A DNA stretch of 64,000 bases from Burkholderia sp. Nafp2/4-1b (lineage in GTDB: Bacteria; Pseudomonadota; Gammaproteobacteria; Burkholderiales; Burkholderiaceae), in contig NZ_ML058597.1 in assembly GCF_003635165.1 (NCBI RefSeq), positions 1 to 64,000 of the forward strand, read 5' to 3'. Every line of letters starts with the position of its first letter. The first letter of the stretch is position 1. Shown in pieces: positions 28,966-36,713 of the stretch. The notes below the pieces were generated by a model. It was not told the origin of the DNA. It ran no database searches and saw nothing but the letters and a program-made list of their open reading frames with translations. The position numbers and the translations under genes are program-made.

Positions 28966-29268
28966 GTGCAGAGGTCGGGCGAAGGCCCGATGTACTGGAA
29001 GACCGACACGTCGTGGTCGTTCCGCGACGCGTGGACGGCCGGCGTGCTCGGCCCGTATGTGCTGGTCGTGTGGGTCGGCAATTTCGACGATTCGACCCAT
29101 ACCGCGTTCGTCGCGGTCGATGCGGGCGCGCCGCTGGTCTTTCAGGTCGTCGATGCGATGAATGCCGAGCGGCCGCTCGTCGAGCCGCCGCGCGAGGTGC
29201 CGCCGCGCCTGAAGCGCGATCACGGGCGCAGCGACCAGCGGCCGTTGGACGTAGGGCTGGAGCAGTAG
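28966..29268 (+). pseudogene. pbpC: C-terminal remnant of penicillin-binding protein 1C
   Basis: The plus strand encodes 100 residues that match the end of the transpeptidase domain of PbpC: MYWKTDTSWSFRDAWTAG, then GPYVLVVWVGNFD and PLVFQVVDAMN. In intact PBPs the first block reads W-K-T-G-T-S; here the glycine of the KTG triad is aspartate, which would break the active site. The glycosyltransferase domain and the SxxK and SxN motifs are absent; upstream sequence shows no continuation in any frame. It is a dead fragment that ends in a normal stop. Confidence 0.75.
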
Positions 29269-29289
29269 GCGCGGCTCGCGCGCGCCGAT

Positions 29290-30696
29290 TCAGACGCTGT
29301 AGCCGATCCGCAGGACACCCCATGGCCGTCCGCCGACGACGATCGGCGCGGACACGTCCTTCATCAGCGCGAACTGGCCGTTGCCCATGTCGCGGCGATA
29401 GGTCTGCAACAGGAACGGCTTGCTGTGCGACACGGACATGCGCGCCGTCCGGTCCGCATAGATCCGGCGGTTCCGGCAGTTCGCCGCGTTCCACGCGGCG
29501 TCCGCGCGCTGCGGCAGCGAAAACTTCCGGTTGTGGGTCGGCAGGTAGCACTGCCGGTCGAAGCTCGCGCAATAGACGATGCGTTCGTCGACCTCGAGCA
29601 CCGGCTCCTGGACGGCCGGCAGCACGCGATCGGTAAACGCCGTGAAGCGCGTCATGAACTGCTGCGGGTCGGTGCCGGGAATCGGTTCGTAGTGCGTGTC
29701 GAAGAGCGCGTCGAGTGCGATATCGCCGCGACCGACCGCCTCCTCGAAGAGTTTGCTGATCGCGGCGGCCGTGCTCCGAGCGGTGTCGATCAGGCGAGTG
29801 TCGGGCGATTCGATGCCGGTCGCGGCGGTGAGCTCGATCAGTGTCTCGGAGACGGAGAGCAGATTGCCGAGCCGGTCCTTGGCCTGCGAGAAGTTGTCGC
29901 TCGAGTTCTTGACGCCGGACGCCATCTCGCCCACCTGTTCGTCGAGACGGTGACACTGCGTCTCGATCTCGTCCGTCAGCGACGCGATCTGTTCGGCCTC
30001 GCCGGCGAGCTCGGTGATCGCGTGGCCGGTCACGTGCACGACTTCGCCGATCGTGCGCGTGCCCTCGCGCACGCGGTGCGCGCGTGCGGCGTTGTCGGTT
30101 CCTTCAGCGATCAGGTGTTCGGTCTGCTCGGCGAGCCGCGCGAGAGTCGTCTCGATCTGGGCCGTCGCCTGCCCGGTCTTCGCGGACAGGTTCTTGACCT
30201 CGGCCGCGACGACCGCGAAGCTGCGACCCGACTCGCCGGCGCGCGCGGCCTCGATCGCGGCGTTCAGCGCGAGCAGGTGGGTCTGGCGCGCGATGACGGA
30301 AATCTCCTCGGACACCGCCCGCACATGGTCGAGCGCGTCGCGCAGTGCGCCCATCTGGTCGCTGATCGTGGTGACGCCCTCGACGAGCCCGTGAATGTCC
30401 GCGAGCGACGCCTCGATCGTCTGCTGCGACTGCCGGACCGCATTCGACGCGTTGGCGCTGACGTCGCGCACCTGCTGCGCGGCCTCGGCGATCCGGTGGT
30501 TGCCGCGCAGCGTGAGGGCAGCCGACTCGCGCAGCGTGTGACAGACCTCCGCCTGCCGGGCGACACGGGCCGCGACTTCCTCGACGTGACCCGATACGTC
30601 GCAGATCTCGATGCCGAGCCTGCCGGCCTGCTCGGCGATGTCGCCGACGAGCGCGCGCGACGAGCGGCGGCCGCGGCCGATTCCGAAGAGGTTCAC
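29290..30696 (-). CDS. Soluble methyl-accepting chemotaxis protein with C-terminal sensor domain
   Basis: A 468-residue chemoreceptor-type protein without membrane segments. The signalling hairpin is intact: VIARQTHLLALNAAIEAARA and GRSFAVVAAEVKNLSAKT, flanked by long coiled coil. After it comes a C-terminal domain of about 150 residues with CYLPTHNRKFS, CRNRRIYADRTARM, QTYRRDMGNGQFALMKD and APIVVGGRPWGVLRIGY, a PAS/Cache-like module found at the end of many proteobacterial receptors. GTG at 30696 is preceded by AAGGAG at 10 bases. Likely a cytoplasmic sensor; the ligand is unknown, and no CheR-binding pentapeptide is visible. Confidence 0.85.
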   Translation of the reverse strand: MNLFGIGRGRRSSRALVGDIAEQAGRLGIEICDVSGHVEEVAARVARQAEVCHTLRESAALTLRGNHRIAEAAQQVRDVSANASNAVRQSQQTIEASLADIHGLVEGVTTISDQMGALRDALDHVRAVSEEISVIARQTHLLALNAAIEAARAGESGRSFAVVAAEVKNLSAKTGQATAQIETTLARLAEQTEHLIAEGTDNAARAHRVREGTRTIGEVVHVTGHAITELAGEAEQIASLTDEIETQCHRLDEQVGEMASGVKNSSDNFSQAKDRLGNLLSVSETLIELTAATGIESPDTRLIDTARSTAAAISKLFEEAVGRGDIALDALFDTHYEPIPGTDPQQFMTRFTAFTDRVLPAVQEPVLEVDERIVYCASFDRQCYLPTHNRKFSLPQRADAAWNAANCRNRRIYADRTARMSVSHSKPFLLQTYRRDMGNGQFALMKDVSAPIVVGGRPWGVLRIGYSV

Positions 30697-31012
30697 GTTG
30701 CTGGGTCTCCTTGAGGGCACGCGCGCCGGGTTCCCGACGGATGTTGGGTGTGCGTTCCTGACTTGACGGCCGTACGGCCGCGGACTTGAGGTGGGGTAAA
30801 CATCGAGATCGGCATGCCGGATGGCGGGGCCGGCGCCGGCCCCGTGCCACCGTCGATTTTTTGCAGCCGAAAGAATTCTCTCGCGCAATGAGGGGCGGTG
30901 TGAGATTGCCGACGGCGCGTGGCGAGTCAATAACGACGGCGGGGGCGAGCGATGCAACACGGGGCGATGGACATCGGAGCGATCGATATGCAGTCCTCTC
31001 CATGCCGTGTGC
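30697..31012. other. Intergenic region with strong palindromes
   Basis: No gene is supported here. It holds a perfect 18-bp palindrome at 30826-30843 (GGGGCCGGC/GCCGGCCCC), followed 14 bases later by a T6 run, and a 12-bp palindrome GGCCGTACGGCC near 30770. The first could form a hairpin in either transcript. Confidence 0.4.
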
Positions 31013-31234
31013 ATGATTTGCACGGGCCACCACGGCACCACGCTCGTCGAACGCGAGAGCGAAGCGGCGGGCCTGGCCGTCGCCGCGCGGGCCGTGACCG
31101 GCAGCGGCTATCCGTGCCGCGATGCGGCGGCGTGCGACGCTGTGCCGGCGAGCCGCCGCGCGGCGCACGCAAGGAATGGGGCGCCGGCGCCGATCCGGGT
31201 GCACGTACCGATCACGTTCGCTCTCGACGAATGA
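31013..31234 (+). CDS. Possible small hypothetical protein
   Basis: A 73-residue frame beginning MICTGHHGTTLVERESE and ending PITFALDE. Nearly every codon ends in G or C, the pattern of real genes in this DNA, and this is the only frame in the gap that shows it. I do not recognise the product. It contains an early Cys-x2-Gly-His-His cluster and further cysteines (YPCRDAAAC). No strong ribosome site precedes the ATG, and upstream in-frame sequence is possible, so the start is uncertain. It ends 15 bp before the stop of the convergent regulator gene. Confidence 0.4.
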   Translation: MICTGHHGTTLVERESEAAGLAVAARAVTGSGYPCRDAAACDAVPASRRAAHARNGAPAPIRVHVPITFALDE

Positions 31235-31249
31235 CCGGCGCGGGCGACA

Positions 31250-31588
31250 TCACCCGTCACCCGCCTTCGCCTGCAGATCCTTCAATCCCTGAATCACGAC
31301 CAGCAGCGCGCGCCCGTGCTCGTCCGACCCGTCCCACGCGTCGACGATCGCGTCGCGCAGCAGATCGTTGTAGCGGCGGCGTGCCGGACCGGTATCGACG
31401 CCGTAGAAACTGCATAGCTTGTTGAATGGCGCGCTGCGCCGCAGCCGATGCCCGTTCGACAGTCGCAGGCGCGACACGGTCGGCTGGCTGACCCCGGAAA
31501 GTCGCGCGATTTCGCTGGACGAGCGCGTGTCCGCCATCAGACGGCGTAGCAAGTCTTGTACAGGAAAATCGTGATCCGGGGCTTCCAT
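31250..31588 (-). CDS. Small Cro-like helix-turn-helix regulator
   Basis: A 112-residue protein with a helix-turn-helix of the lambda repressor/Cro type (SSSEIARLSGVSQPTVSRLR, about residues 24-43). After the HTH a basic stretch (GHRLRRSAPFNKLCSFYG) and a helical C-terminal part follow. It is divergent from an unrecognised 301-residue protein, only 78 bp start to start, which suggests that it controls that gene and itself. An ATG nine bases upstream (31597) is possible, but a perfect TATAAT at 31601-31596 would place the transcript start at about 31589, which favours 31588 and a leaderless message. Confidence 0.72.
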   Translation of the reverse strand: MEAPDHDFPVQDLLRRLMADTRSSSEIARLSGVSQPTVSRLRLSNGHRLRRSAPFNKLCSFYGVDTGPARRRYNDLLRDAIVDAWDGSDEHGRALLVVIQGLKDLQAKAGDG

Positions 31589-31595
31589 GCGATGC

Positions 31596-31624
31596 ATTAT
31601 ACCTATACAGTTACGGTTGTTGAA
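31596..31624 (-). promoter_or_regulatory. Promoter of the Cro-like regulator, possibly leaderless
   Basis: On the minus strand a consensus TATAAT lies 7 bases before the ATG at 31588. A weak -35 (TTCAAC) is 17 bases upstream. TATAC-type repeats overlap the spacer (CCTATACAG), which could be the regulator's own operator. Confidence 0.45.
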
Positions 31625-31666
31625 TGGGCTTGCTGTCACCGGCGAGGCTGTATCCCGAGAAAGTTG

Positions 31667-32572
31667 ATGACACTGAAACACCTCCCTCCCACGTTCTGCT
31701 GGACGAAGATCGGTACCGAGTCCGGCGAGGAACTGCCGACCGTCGTGCTCCGCAAGGAATGGGAGCGCCGGCTTGGGGGCGGGCGTTTTCTGTGGGGCAT
31801 CAACCAGCCGCTCGGCAACAGCGCGCAAGTCGCCGCGCATCGCACGGGCTCGCTGCTCGCGCTGTTTTCGCCGGTCGCGTCGCGCACGCGTGCGGGCGAG
31901 CGCAAGCGGGAGAACGCGCTGCTGTGGAATGCTTGGGTCGACGCGAGCGGCCAGGTACGGCCGCTGCCGCCGCATACGTTCATCGCGAGTCGCTCGACGC
32001 TCCCATCGGGCCGGCGTCGCGAGCAGCACTACGCGCTGGTTTGCGTGTCGTCCACTGCGCTGACGGTCGGCACGCAACTGCGCGTGTTCCCCGATCACCT
32101 GCGCAGCGTGAGCACCGGCAAACCGCTCGGCGTCGCGCAGGGCGCGGCCGTGGTCGACTGCATCGGGCGGGCGAAGGAGCAAACCGGCAAGAGCTATCCG
32201 CTCGCGCTGTCGGTCGAGCTCGAAGCACCGTATTTCGTGCGGCTCGCGCAGCCGTGCGTGCTGAAGGCGCGCGATCTCGCCGAGGTGAACAAGGCGACGC
32301 GCGCCGGCGATTTCGATCGCTTCGTCGAATTGGTCGCGCGCTTGCGCGGCAGGTCACCCACGGATGCCGTGCGTGGCGTTACGCGCGATCTGTTCGACGT
32401 GCCGCCGATCGAAACGGCGGCCGCCTATGTCGCGCCCACGCATGGCGCGCGACTGCGCAACCGGCCCGCGGCCGAGCATCCGCACGAGCACACCGGCGAT
32501 CTGTTCGATCTTTCGTCCGGGGAAACCGCCACGTTCGGCACGCTCGCGCATCCGCGCATCGGGCGCGCGTGA
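31667..32572 (+). CDS. Protein of unknown function, divergent from a Cro-like regulator
   Basis: A 301-residue soluble protein that I do not recognise. The N-terminal half has the order TFCWTKIGTESGEELPTVVL, LWGINQPLGNS and a basic AGERKRENALLWNAW stretch; the middle is a mixed alpha/beta region (SVELEAPYFVRLAQPCVLKARDL). The C-terminus holds two similar motifs, TRDLFDVPPIETAA and TGDLFDLSSGETAT, about 45 residues apart, separated by low-complexity sequence. There is no signal peptide or membrane segment. GAGAAAG precedes the ATG at 31667. The divergent HTH gene is its likely regulator. Codon use matches the host, so recent transfer is not indicated. Confidence 0.7.
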   Translation: MTLKHLPPTFCWTKIGTESGEELPTVVLRKEWERRLGGGRFLWGINQPLGNSAQVAAHRTGSLLALFSPVASRTRAGERKRENALLWNAWVDASGQVRPLPPHTFIASRSTLPSGRRREQHYALVCVSSTALTVGTQLRVFPDHLRSVSTGKPLGVAQGAAVVDCIGRAKEQTGKSYPLALSVELEAPYFVRLAQPCVLKARDLAEVNKATRAGDFDRFVELVARLRGRSPTDAVRGVTRDLFDVPPIETAAAYVAPTHGARLRNRPAAEHPHEHTGDLFDLSSGETATFGTLAHPRIGRA

Positions 32573-32825
32573 CGTTCGCGCCGCGCGTGCGTGGCGTGGG
32601 ACAGGAGGCAGGGCCGCTGAATGCGCGTGCAACGGCACGCGCAAGAATTTGTTGCAATCTCGCCGTAGCGGATCTGCGCATGCGGAGCGACAATCGCCAC
32701 GAAGCGCGCCGCGCGGTGGCGCGTGCATCGACAGGCTGCTCGCCGTCGTTCACGCGGCCGACATGCGCACCACGCACACTGAGCGTCGGCTTGCTTCACA
32801 CAGCAACCCTGAGGGAGAAGTGTCG

Positions 32826-33056
32826 ATGTCGACCCACATCTGTTCGCGGGAAGCCCAGGCCGCGCAGCGCTTCGTCGAAGCGACGCGCAACGTCGATCAG
32901 GCGTTTCGCGCCGTACGCGGCGAAAGCGACGACGACATCTCGTCAGCCGAATATGCGCGCGCGATGTCGCGGCTCGATCGCGCGCTCGACGAGCTCGCAC
33001 GTGCGCAGGAATTTTTCGATCGCGTTGTGAGCGCCGACGCGGCGCACGGCAATTGA
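32826..33056 (+). CDS. Small acidic hypothetical protein
   Basis: A 76-residue acidic, helix-rich protein (STHICSREAQAAQRFVEATR at the start, then MSRLDRALDELARAQEFFDR). I do not recognise it. The heptad-like spacing of Leu, Ala and Phe in the second half suggests a helical hairpin or short coiled coil. GAGGGAGAAG lies just upstream of the ATG. It stands alone, 253 bp after the previous gene; that gap holds no gene that I can support. The function is unknown. Confidence 0.6.
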   Translation: MSTHICSREAQAAQRFVEATRNVDQAFRAVRGESDDDISSAEYARAMSRLDRALDELARAQEFFDRVVSADAAHGN

Positions 33057-33224
33057 ACTGAATTCGCGGTTCTGCGTCCGCTTGTGCCGCTGTCGTATTC
33101 CGTTTTTTAGGCGCCGCGTCGTTGGAGGTTGGACGTTCGACGTCCGGCACCTCATGCTTCATCGTCCGCCGGCCCGCGATCGCAGCGTCGCATCATGCCG
33201 GCGAGCCGCGGGCCTGCGGCTTCA

Positions 33225-33950
33225 TCAGACGACCCTCACACCTTGCGCCCTTCGACCGGATAACCGGGATCGGTGTACCCATGCGTGGCCATCGACGCGC
33301 ACCTGCAGCGTGTCGTCGCCGCGCGCGAGTTCCCACGCGTACAGCGCGCCGTGCGTCGGCAGGCGCAGGTTGATGCAGTCGTGAGCGACGAGATCCTGCG
33401 GCGTCGCGGGCTGCGCGCGTTCGGCGAAATACGCGGACGCGCCGACGATGGCCATCTTCAGGTCGGGCGAGATGCGCACCGCGATCATGTCCTTCGCGAC
33501 CTGATCGCCGAGCCGCACGCCGATGTCGAAGCGCTCCGCGACGATGTCGGACAGCCCGTAGTCGGTCACGAACTCGACCTTCAGGTCGCGGTAGTCGCGC
33601 AGGATCGGCGACAGCTTCGGCCACAGCAGCGTGCGGATCGCGTAGTCGGTCGCGTTGATGCGCACGGTGCCGGACGGCTTGTCGCGCAGCTCGGCGAGCG
33701 CGGACAGTTCGGCGTCGATTTCGTCGAAGCGCGGCGCGAGATTCTGCAGCAGGCGCTCGCCGGCTTCGGTCGGTGCGACGCTGCGTGTCGTGCTCGTGAG
33801 GAGGCGCACGCCGAGACGTGTCTCGAGCGAGCGGATCGTATGGCTGAGTGCGGATTGTGACACGCCGAGCCGGGCGGCGGCGCGCGTGAAGCTGCGCTCG
33901 CGCGCGACGGCGATGAAGGCAAGCAGGTCCGCAAAGTTGTCGCGCGGCAT
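33225..33950 (-). pseudogene. LysR-family regulator with a lost C-terminus
   Basis: The first 220 residues are a normal LysR regulator: HTH in SFTRAAARLGVSQSALSHTI, then the effector domain up to YAWELARGDDTLQVRVDG. At that point family members continue for another 60-70 residues (a strand-helix block and GLGLAY-like pocket). Here the frame instead reads through about 20 unrelated residues to a stop, giving 241 in total. The missing part is not found in another frame downstream. A deletion near 33290 best explains this. It might still bind DNA but cannot have a complete effector domain. Confidence 0.7.
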
Positions 33951-34082
33951 GGAGGAAGTCGGGTGGTCGATGCCTGCGCATCCTACCATCGGGCCCGTCG
34001 CGCGATGCGGCGCCGCGACGATGTGGCAACGCGGCCAACGCACCGCACGCGTCGGCGCGTGTCGCGTCAGGAAGGCCGGGTC

Positions 34083-34943
34083 CTACGCGTAACCGCCATG
34101 CTGGAACGACGCCGCGAAGAATTGCATCTGATAGCGGATCGCGTGTGCCCAATAGTCCCACGTATGGCCGCCCGGACGCTCCGCATAGTCGTGCGGCACG
34201 CCGAGCGCGACGAGCCGTTGGTGCAGCGTGCGGTTCGAGCCGACGAACGAGTCGTCGCGGCCGCAGTCGATCGTCAGGTCCAGGTGCGCGCGGACGAACG
34301 CGCGGGCGTTTTCGACGATCGCGTTGCGGTTCCAGAACGACGGATGGCGGCCGGGGTCGCCGAACACGTGATCGATGCCGGGCTCGTCCTCGCAGCAGCG
34401 CGGATCGACCGCGCCGCTGATGCTGCCGACCGCACCGAACGTGTCGGGCCGGTCGAGCGCGATGCGCAACGCGCCGAAGCCGCCCATGCTGAGCCCGGTG
34501 ATCGCGCGTGCGCCCTTGGTCGCGATCGTCCTGAAGTGCATGTCCATGTACGACACGACTTCATCGCCGACGAAGGTTTCGTAGCGGCTGCCCGAGTCGA
34601 ACGGGCTGTCGATGTACCAGCTTTCGTGTCCGCCGTCGGGCATCACAAGGATCACGTGATAGCGATCGGCCAGCGCGGCGATCCGCGTGTTCGCGGTCCA
34701 GTCGGTGTGGTCGCCGCCGGAGCCGTGCAGCAGATAGACGACCGGAAAGCGCTCGACGCCGCGTACGGGGCCGTGGTGCAGGCGCGCGTAGTCGTCTGGC
34801 AGCACGACGGTCGCTTGCAGCGTCTGGTTCATCGCCGCGCTCGGAATCGCGACGACCCGCGCCTGGAAGGCAAACGCGGGGCCTGCGGCGGCGAGCAGCA
34901 ATAGTAGCCAGCACGTGCGTACCAGGTTCATGGAGCCTCGCAT
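34083..34943 (-). CDS. Secreted esterase of the antigen 85/esterase D type
   Basis: A 286-residue alpha/beta hydrolase with a signal peptide (LVRTCWLLLLLAAAGPAFAF). The nucleophile motif is ITGLSMGGFGALRIA, the oxyanion region is VVYLLHGSGGDHTDW, and the catalytic histidine lies in PGGHTWDYWAHA near the C-terminus. This matches the putative esterase family (S-formylglutathione hydrolase and mycolyltransferase relatives). A pair of cysteines (RCCEDEPG) is unusual. ATG at 34931 is an alternative start. No neighbour fixes the substrate; general ester hydrolysis in the periplasm or outside is the safest reading. Confidence 0.85.
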   Translation of the reverse strand: MRGSMNLVRTCWLLLLLAAAGPAFAFQARVVAIPSAAMNQTLQATVVLPDDYARLHHGPVRGVERFPVVYLLHGSGGDHTDWTANTRIAALADRYHVILVMPDGGHESWYIDSPFDSGSRYETFVGDEVVSYMDMHFRTIATKGARAITGLSMGGFGALRIALDRPDTFGAVGSISGAVDPRCCEDEPGIDHVFGDPGRHPSFWNRNAIVENARAFVRAHLDLTIDCGRDDSFVGSNRTLHQRLVALGVPHDYAERPGGHTWDYWAHAIRYQMQFFAASFQHGGYA

Positions 34944-35030
34944 CGGGAAAACCCTGTTCGGCGACTCTAGCAACCGCGCCTTTCAACCAAATTTCGGCGA
35001 AACATACGAGGTTGTCAGGTGGCGCGCGCG

Positions 35031-35765
35031 TCAGCCGAGGCAGCGCGCGAGTGTCGCCCGGAACGCGGCCGGCCGCTCGGCCGGAATCAGGTGCCCGCAG
35101 TCGTCGATCGTCTCGAATCCGGCACAGCGTGCAAGCGCCCAATCGGGCACATGCCAGCCCGCGCGCGAGCGTTCGCCGGCGACGAGCCACACCGGATAGC
35201 GCGCGAACACGTCAGCGAGCTGCTGCAGATAGCCTGGTCCGCCCGTCGTCGCGACGACCGAGCGCCCCATCGCGCGCAGCGTCGACGCCGGCTGATGCGC
35301 GAGCCAGCGGTGTGCGTCGTCGAGCTGGCGCGGCGACGGATCCTCGATTGCGCCGCGCAGCCAGCCGGGCGGATCGCGGCGCAGGCCGTCGAGCATCGCG
35401 TCGGCCTGCGCGGGCGTCATGCGGCCGACCGATGCCGACCAGAATGCATCGTCGAGCGTGAAGTTGCCTTCGACGTTGACGATGCGGCGCACGCGCGCCG
35501 GATGCGCATGCGCGAACAGCATCGCGAGCGCGCCGCCGACCGAATGGCCGACGAGATCGACCGACCGCCGCGCGCCGAAGTGCGCGTCGACTGCCTGCCG
35601 CAGATGCTCGACCTGTGCGGCGAGCGTGATCGCATCGAACGGCGCGCCGCGATTGATGCCGTAGCCGAGGAGGTCGGGGGCGAGGTGCGGGCCGGGCCAG
35701 ACGGGCACGTCGAACGTGCCGATGAAACCGTGGACGAACACGACCGGGACGGTGGGTTGGCTCAT
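35031..35765 (-). CDS. Alpha/beta hydrolase
   Basis: A 244-residue cytoplasmic alpha/beta hydrolase. The oxyanion region is VVFVHGFIGTFD, the nucleophile elbow is LVGHSVGGALAM, and the final histidine is in DDCGHLIPAERP. The catalytic aspartate is probably in the WLVAGERSRAG strand region, where an acidic residue is a glutamate. It has no signal peptide. Its start overlaps the stop of the DinB-like gene by 4 bp (35762-35765), so the two are one operon. The substrate is not known. Confidence 0.85.
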   Translation of the reverse strand: MSQPTVPVVFVHGFIGTFDVPVWPGPHLAPDLLGYGINRGAPFDAITLAAQVEHLRQAVDAHFGARRSVDLVGHSVGGALAMLFAHAHPARVRRIVNVEGNFTLDDAFWSASVGRMTPAQADAMLDGLRRDPPGWLRGAIEDPSPRQLDDAHRWLAHQPASTLRAMGRSVVATTGGPGYLQQLADVFARYPVWLVAGERSRAGWHVPDWALARCAGFETIDDCGHLIPAERPAAFRATLARCLG

Positions 35766-36568
35766 TCGGCGGTCGGCGAGGAAAGGGGCGGCAGTTTGAG
35801 TTCGGCGAGCAACTCGTCGAGTTCGAGCACGTGTGTACGATCGTGGTCGAGCAGTTCGCGCACGAGTTCGTCGAGCGACATCCGGCGGATACCCTCGCGC
35901 AGCCCGCAGCGTGCGAGGTCAGCCGGTTGCAGTGCGGCGGCCGTCGCGCATAGCGCGGCGCGGCCGTTTTGGAATGCGTCGAGTGCGTCGTCGAGCGGCT
36001 GTGAGAGGTAGTCGCGCTGCGCGGCGAGCGCGGTGCCATCGACGGACGCGATCACCGGCAGATCGTGCGTGCGTACGGCGTCGATGCGCTCGGCGAACAC
36101 AGCGTCGAGGTCGCGCAGGTGGCACGCATGCTCGACGAGCGAGAAGCCGGTGCCGGCCGGGCGGCGCGTGCGGAGCGTGGCGGGCACATGTGCGGCATAC
36201 GCCGCGATCCGCGCCGGCATCGCGGCCAGCGCCGCGACGAGGTCGGCGAACGGCAGCACATGAGGATACGCGCTGAACACCGCGCCGTAACTGAACAGCG
36301 CGCCGCCGATCCGGCCACGCGCCTGCACGACATCGTGCCCGCGGCGGCGCATCACGTCGGCGACCATCGCACCGCAGAACTGGCGGGCCGTCGTATCGGC
36401 TTCGATTTCCGGGAATTTGCGCGCGATCTCATGCTGGATCGCGCCGATCGCGGCGACGCCGACCCGCGATAGCGCCGCGAATTCGACATAGCGCTCGGGT
36501 TGCGCGATCAGCGCTTCGAGCTGCGCGCCGAGCGGCGTCGCGCGGAAACGGTCGAAACGGGAATGCAT
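35762..36568 (-). CDS. DinB-like protein with an extra N-terminal domain
   Basis: A 268-residue protein. The C-terminal 150 residues look like a DinB/YfiT-type four-helix metalloprotein: SLVEHACHLRDLDAVFAERI gives the first conserved histidines and ELLDHDRTHVLELDELL gives the last. The N-terminal 110 residues are helical and not recognised. DinB-fold proteins include thiol-transferases and many uncharacterised stress proteins. It is co-transcribed with the hydrolase after it and lies behind a 25-bp inverted repeat, so the pair seems specifically regulated. Confidence 0.7.
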   Translation of the reverse strand: MHSRFDRFRATPLGAQLEALIAQPERYVEFAALSRVGVAAIGAIQHEIARKFPEIEADTTARQFCGAMVADVMRRRGHDVVQARGRIGGALFSYGAVFSAYPHVLPFADLVAALAAMPARIAAYAAHVPATLRTRRPAGTGFSLVEHACHLRDLDAVFAERIDAVRTHDLPVIASVDGTALAAQRDYLSQPLDDALDAFQNGRAALCATAAALQPADLARCGLREGIRRMSLDELVRELLDHDRTHVLELDELLAELKLPPLSSPTAE

Positions 36569-36590
36569 GATGACGGCCAGGCCTCCTCCA

Positions 36591-36615
36591 GTAACGTTTC
36601 AAAACGATACGTTAC
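36591..36615. promoter_or_regulatory. Inverted repeat, likely operator of the DinB-hydrolase operon
   Basis: Arms GTAACGTTTC and GATACGTTAC, 10 bp with one mismatch and a 5-bp centre. It starts 22 bp upstream of the DinB-like ATG. Shape and length are typical of TetR-type operators, but no TetR gene is nearby. Confidence 0.55.
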
Positions 36616-36713
36616 GCGAGGAGGGTTCGTCAATGCCGGCGATGCATTTCTTCGGAAGAGTCATACCACGGGCTGCCGCGTCGGTGCTACGCGGCGCCCG
36701 CTTTGCGCCCCGC

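Noticed and set aside
27623..29956. A minus-strand frame of about 780 codons through the LolC/E-like gene and into the chemoreceptor
   Set aside because: It runs out of frame through real genes, and its product is almost entirely Arg, Ala and Pro.
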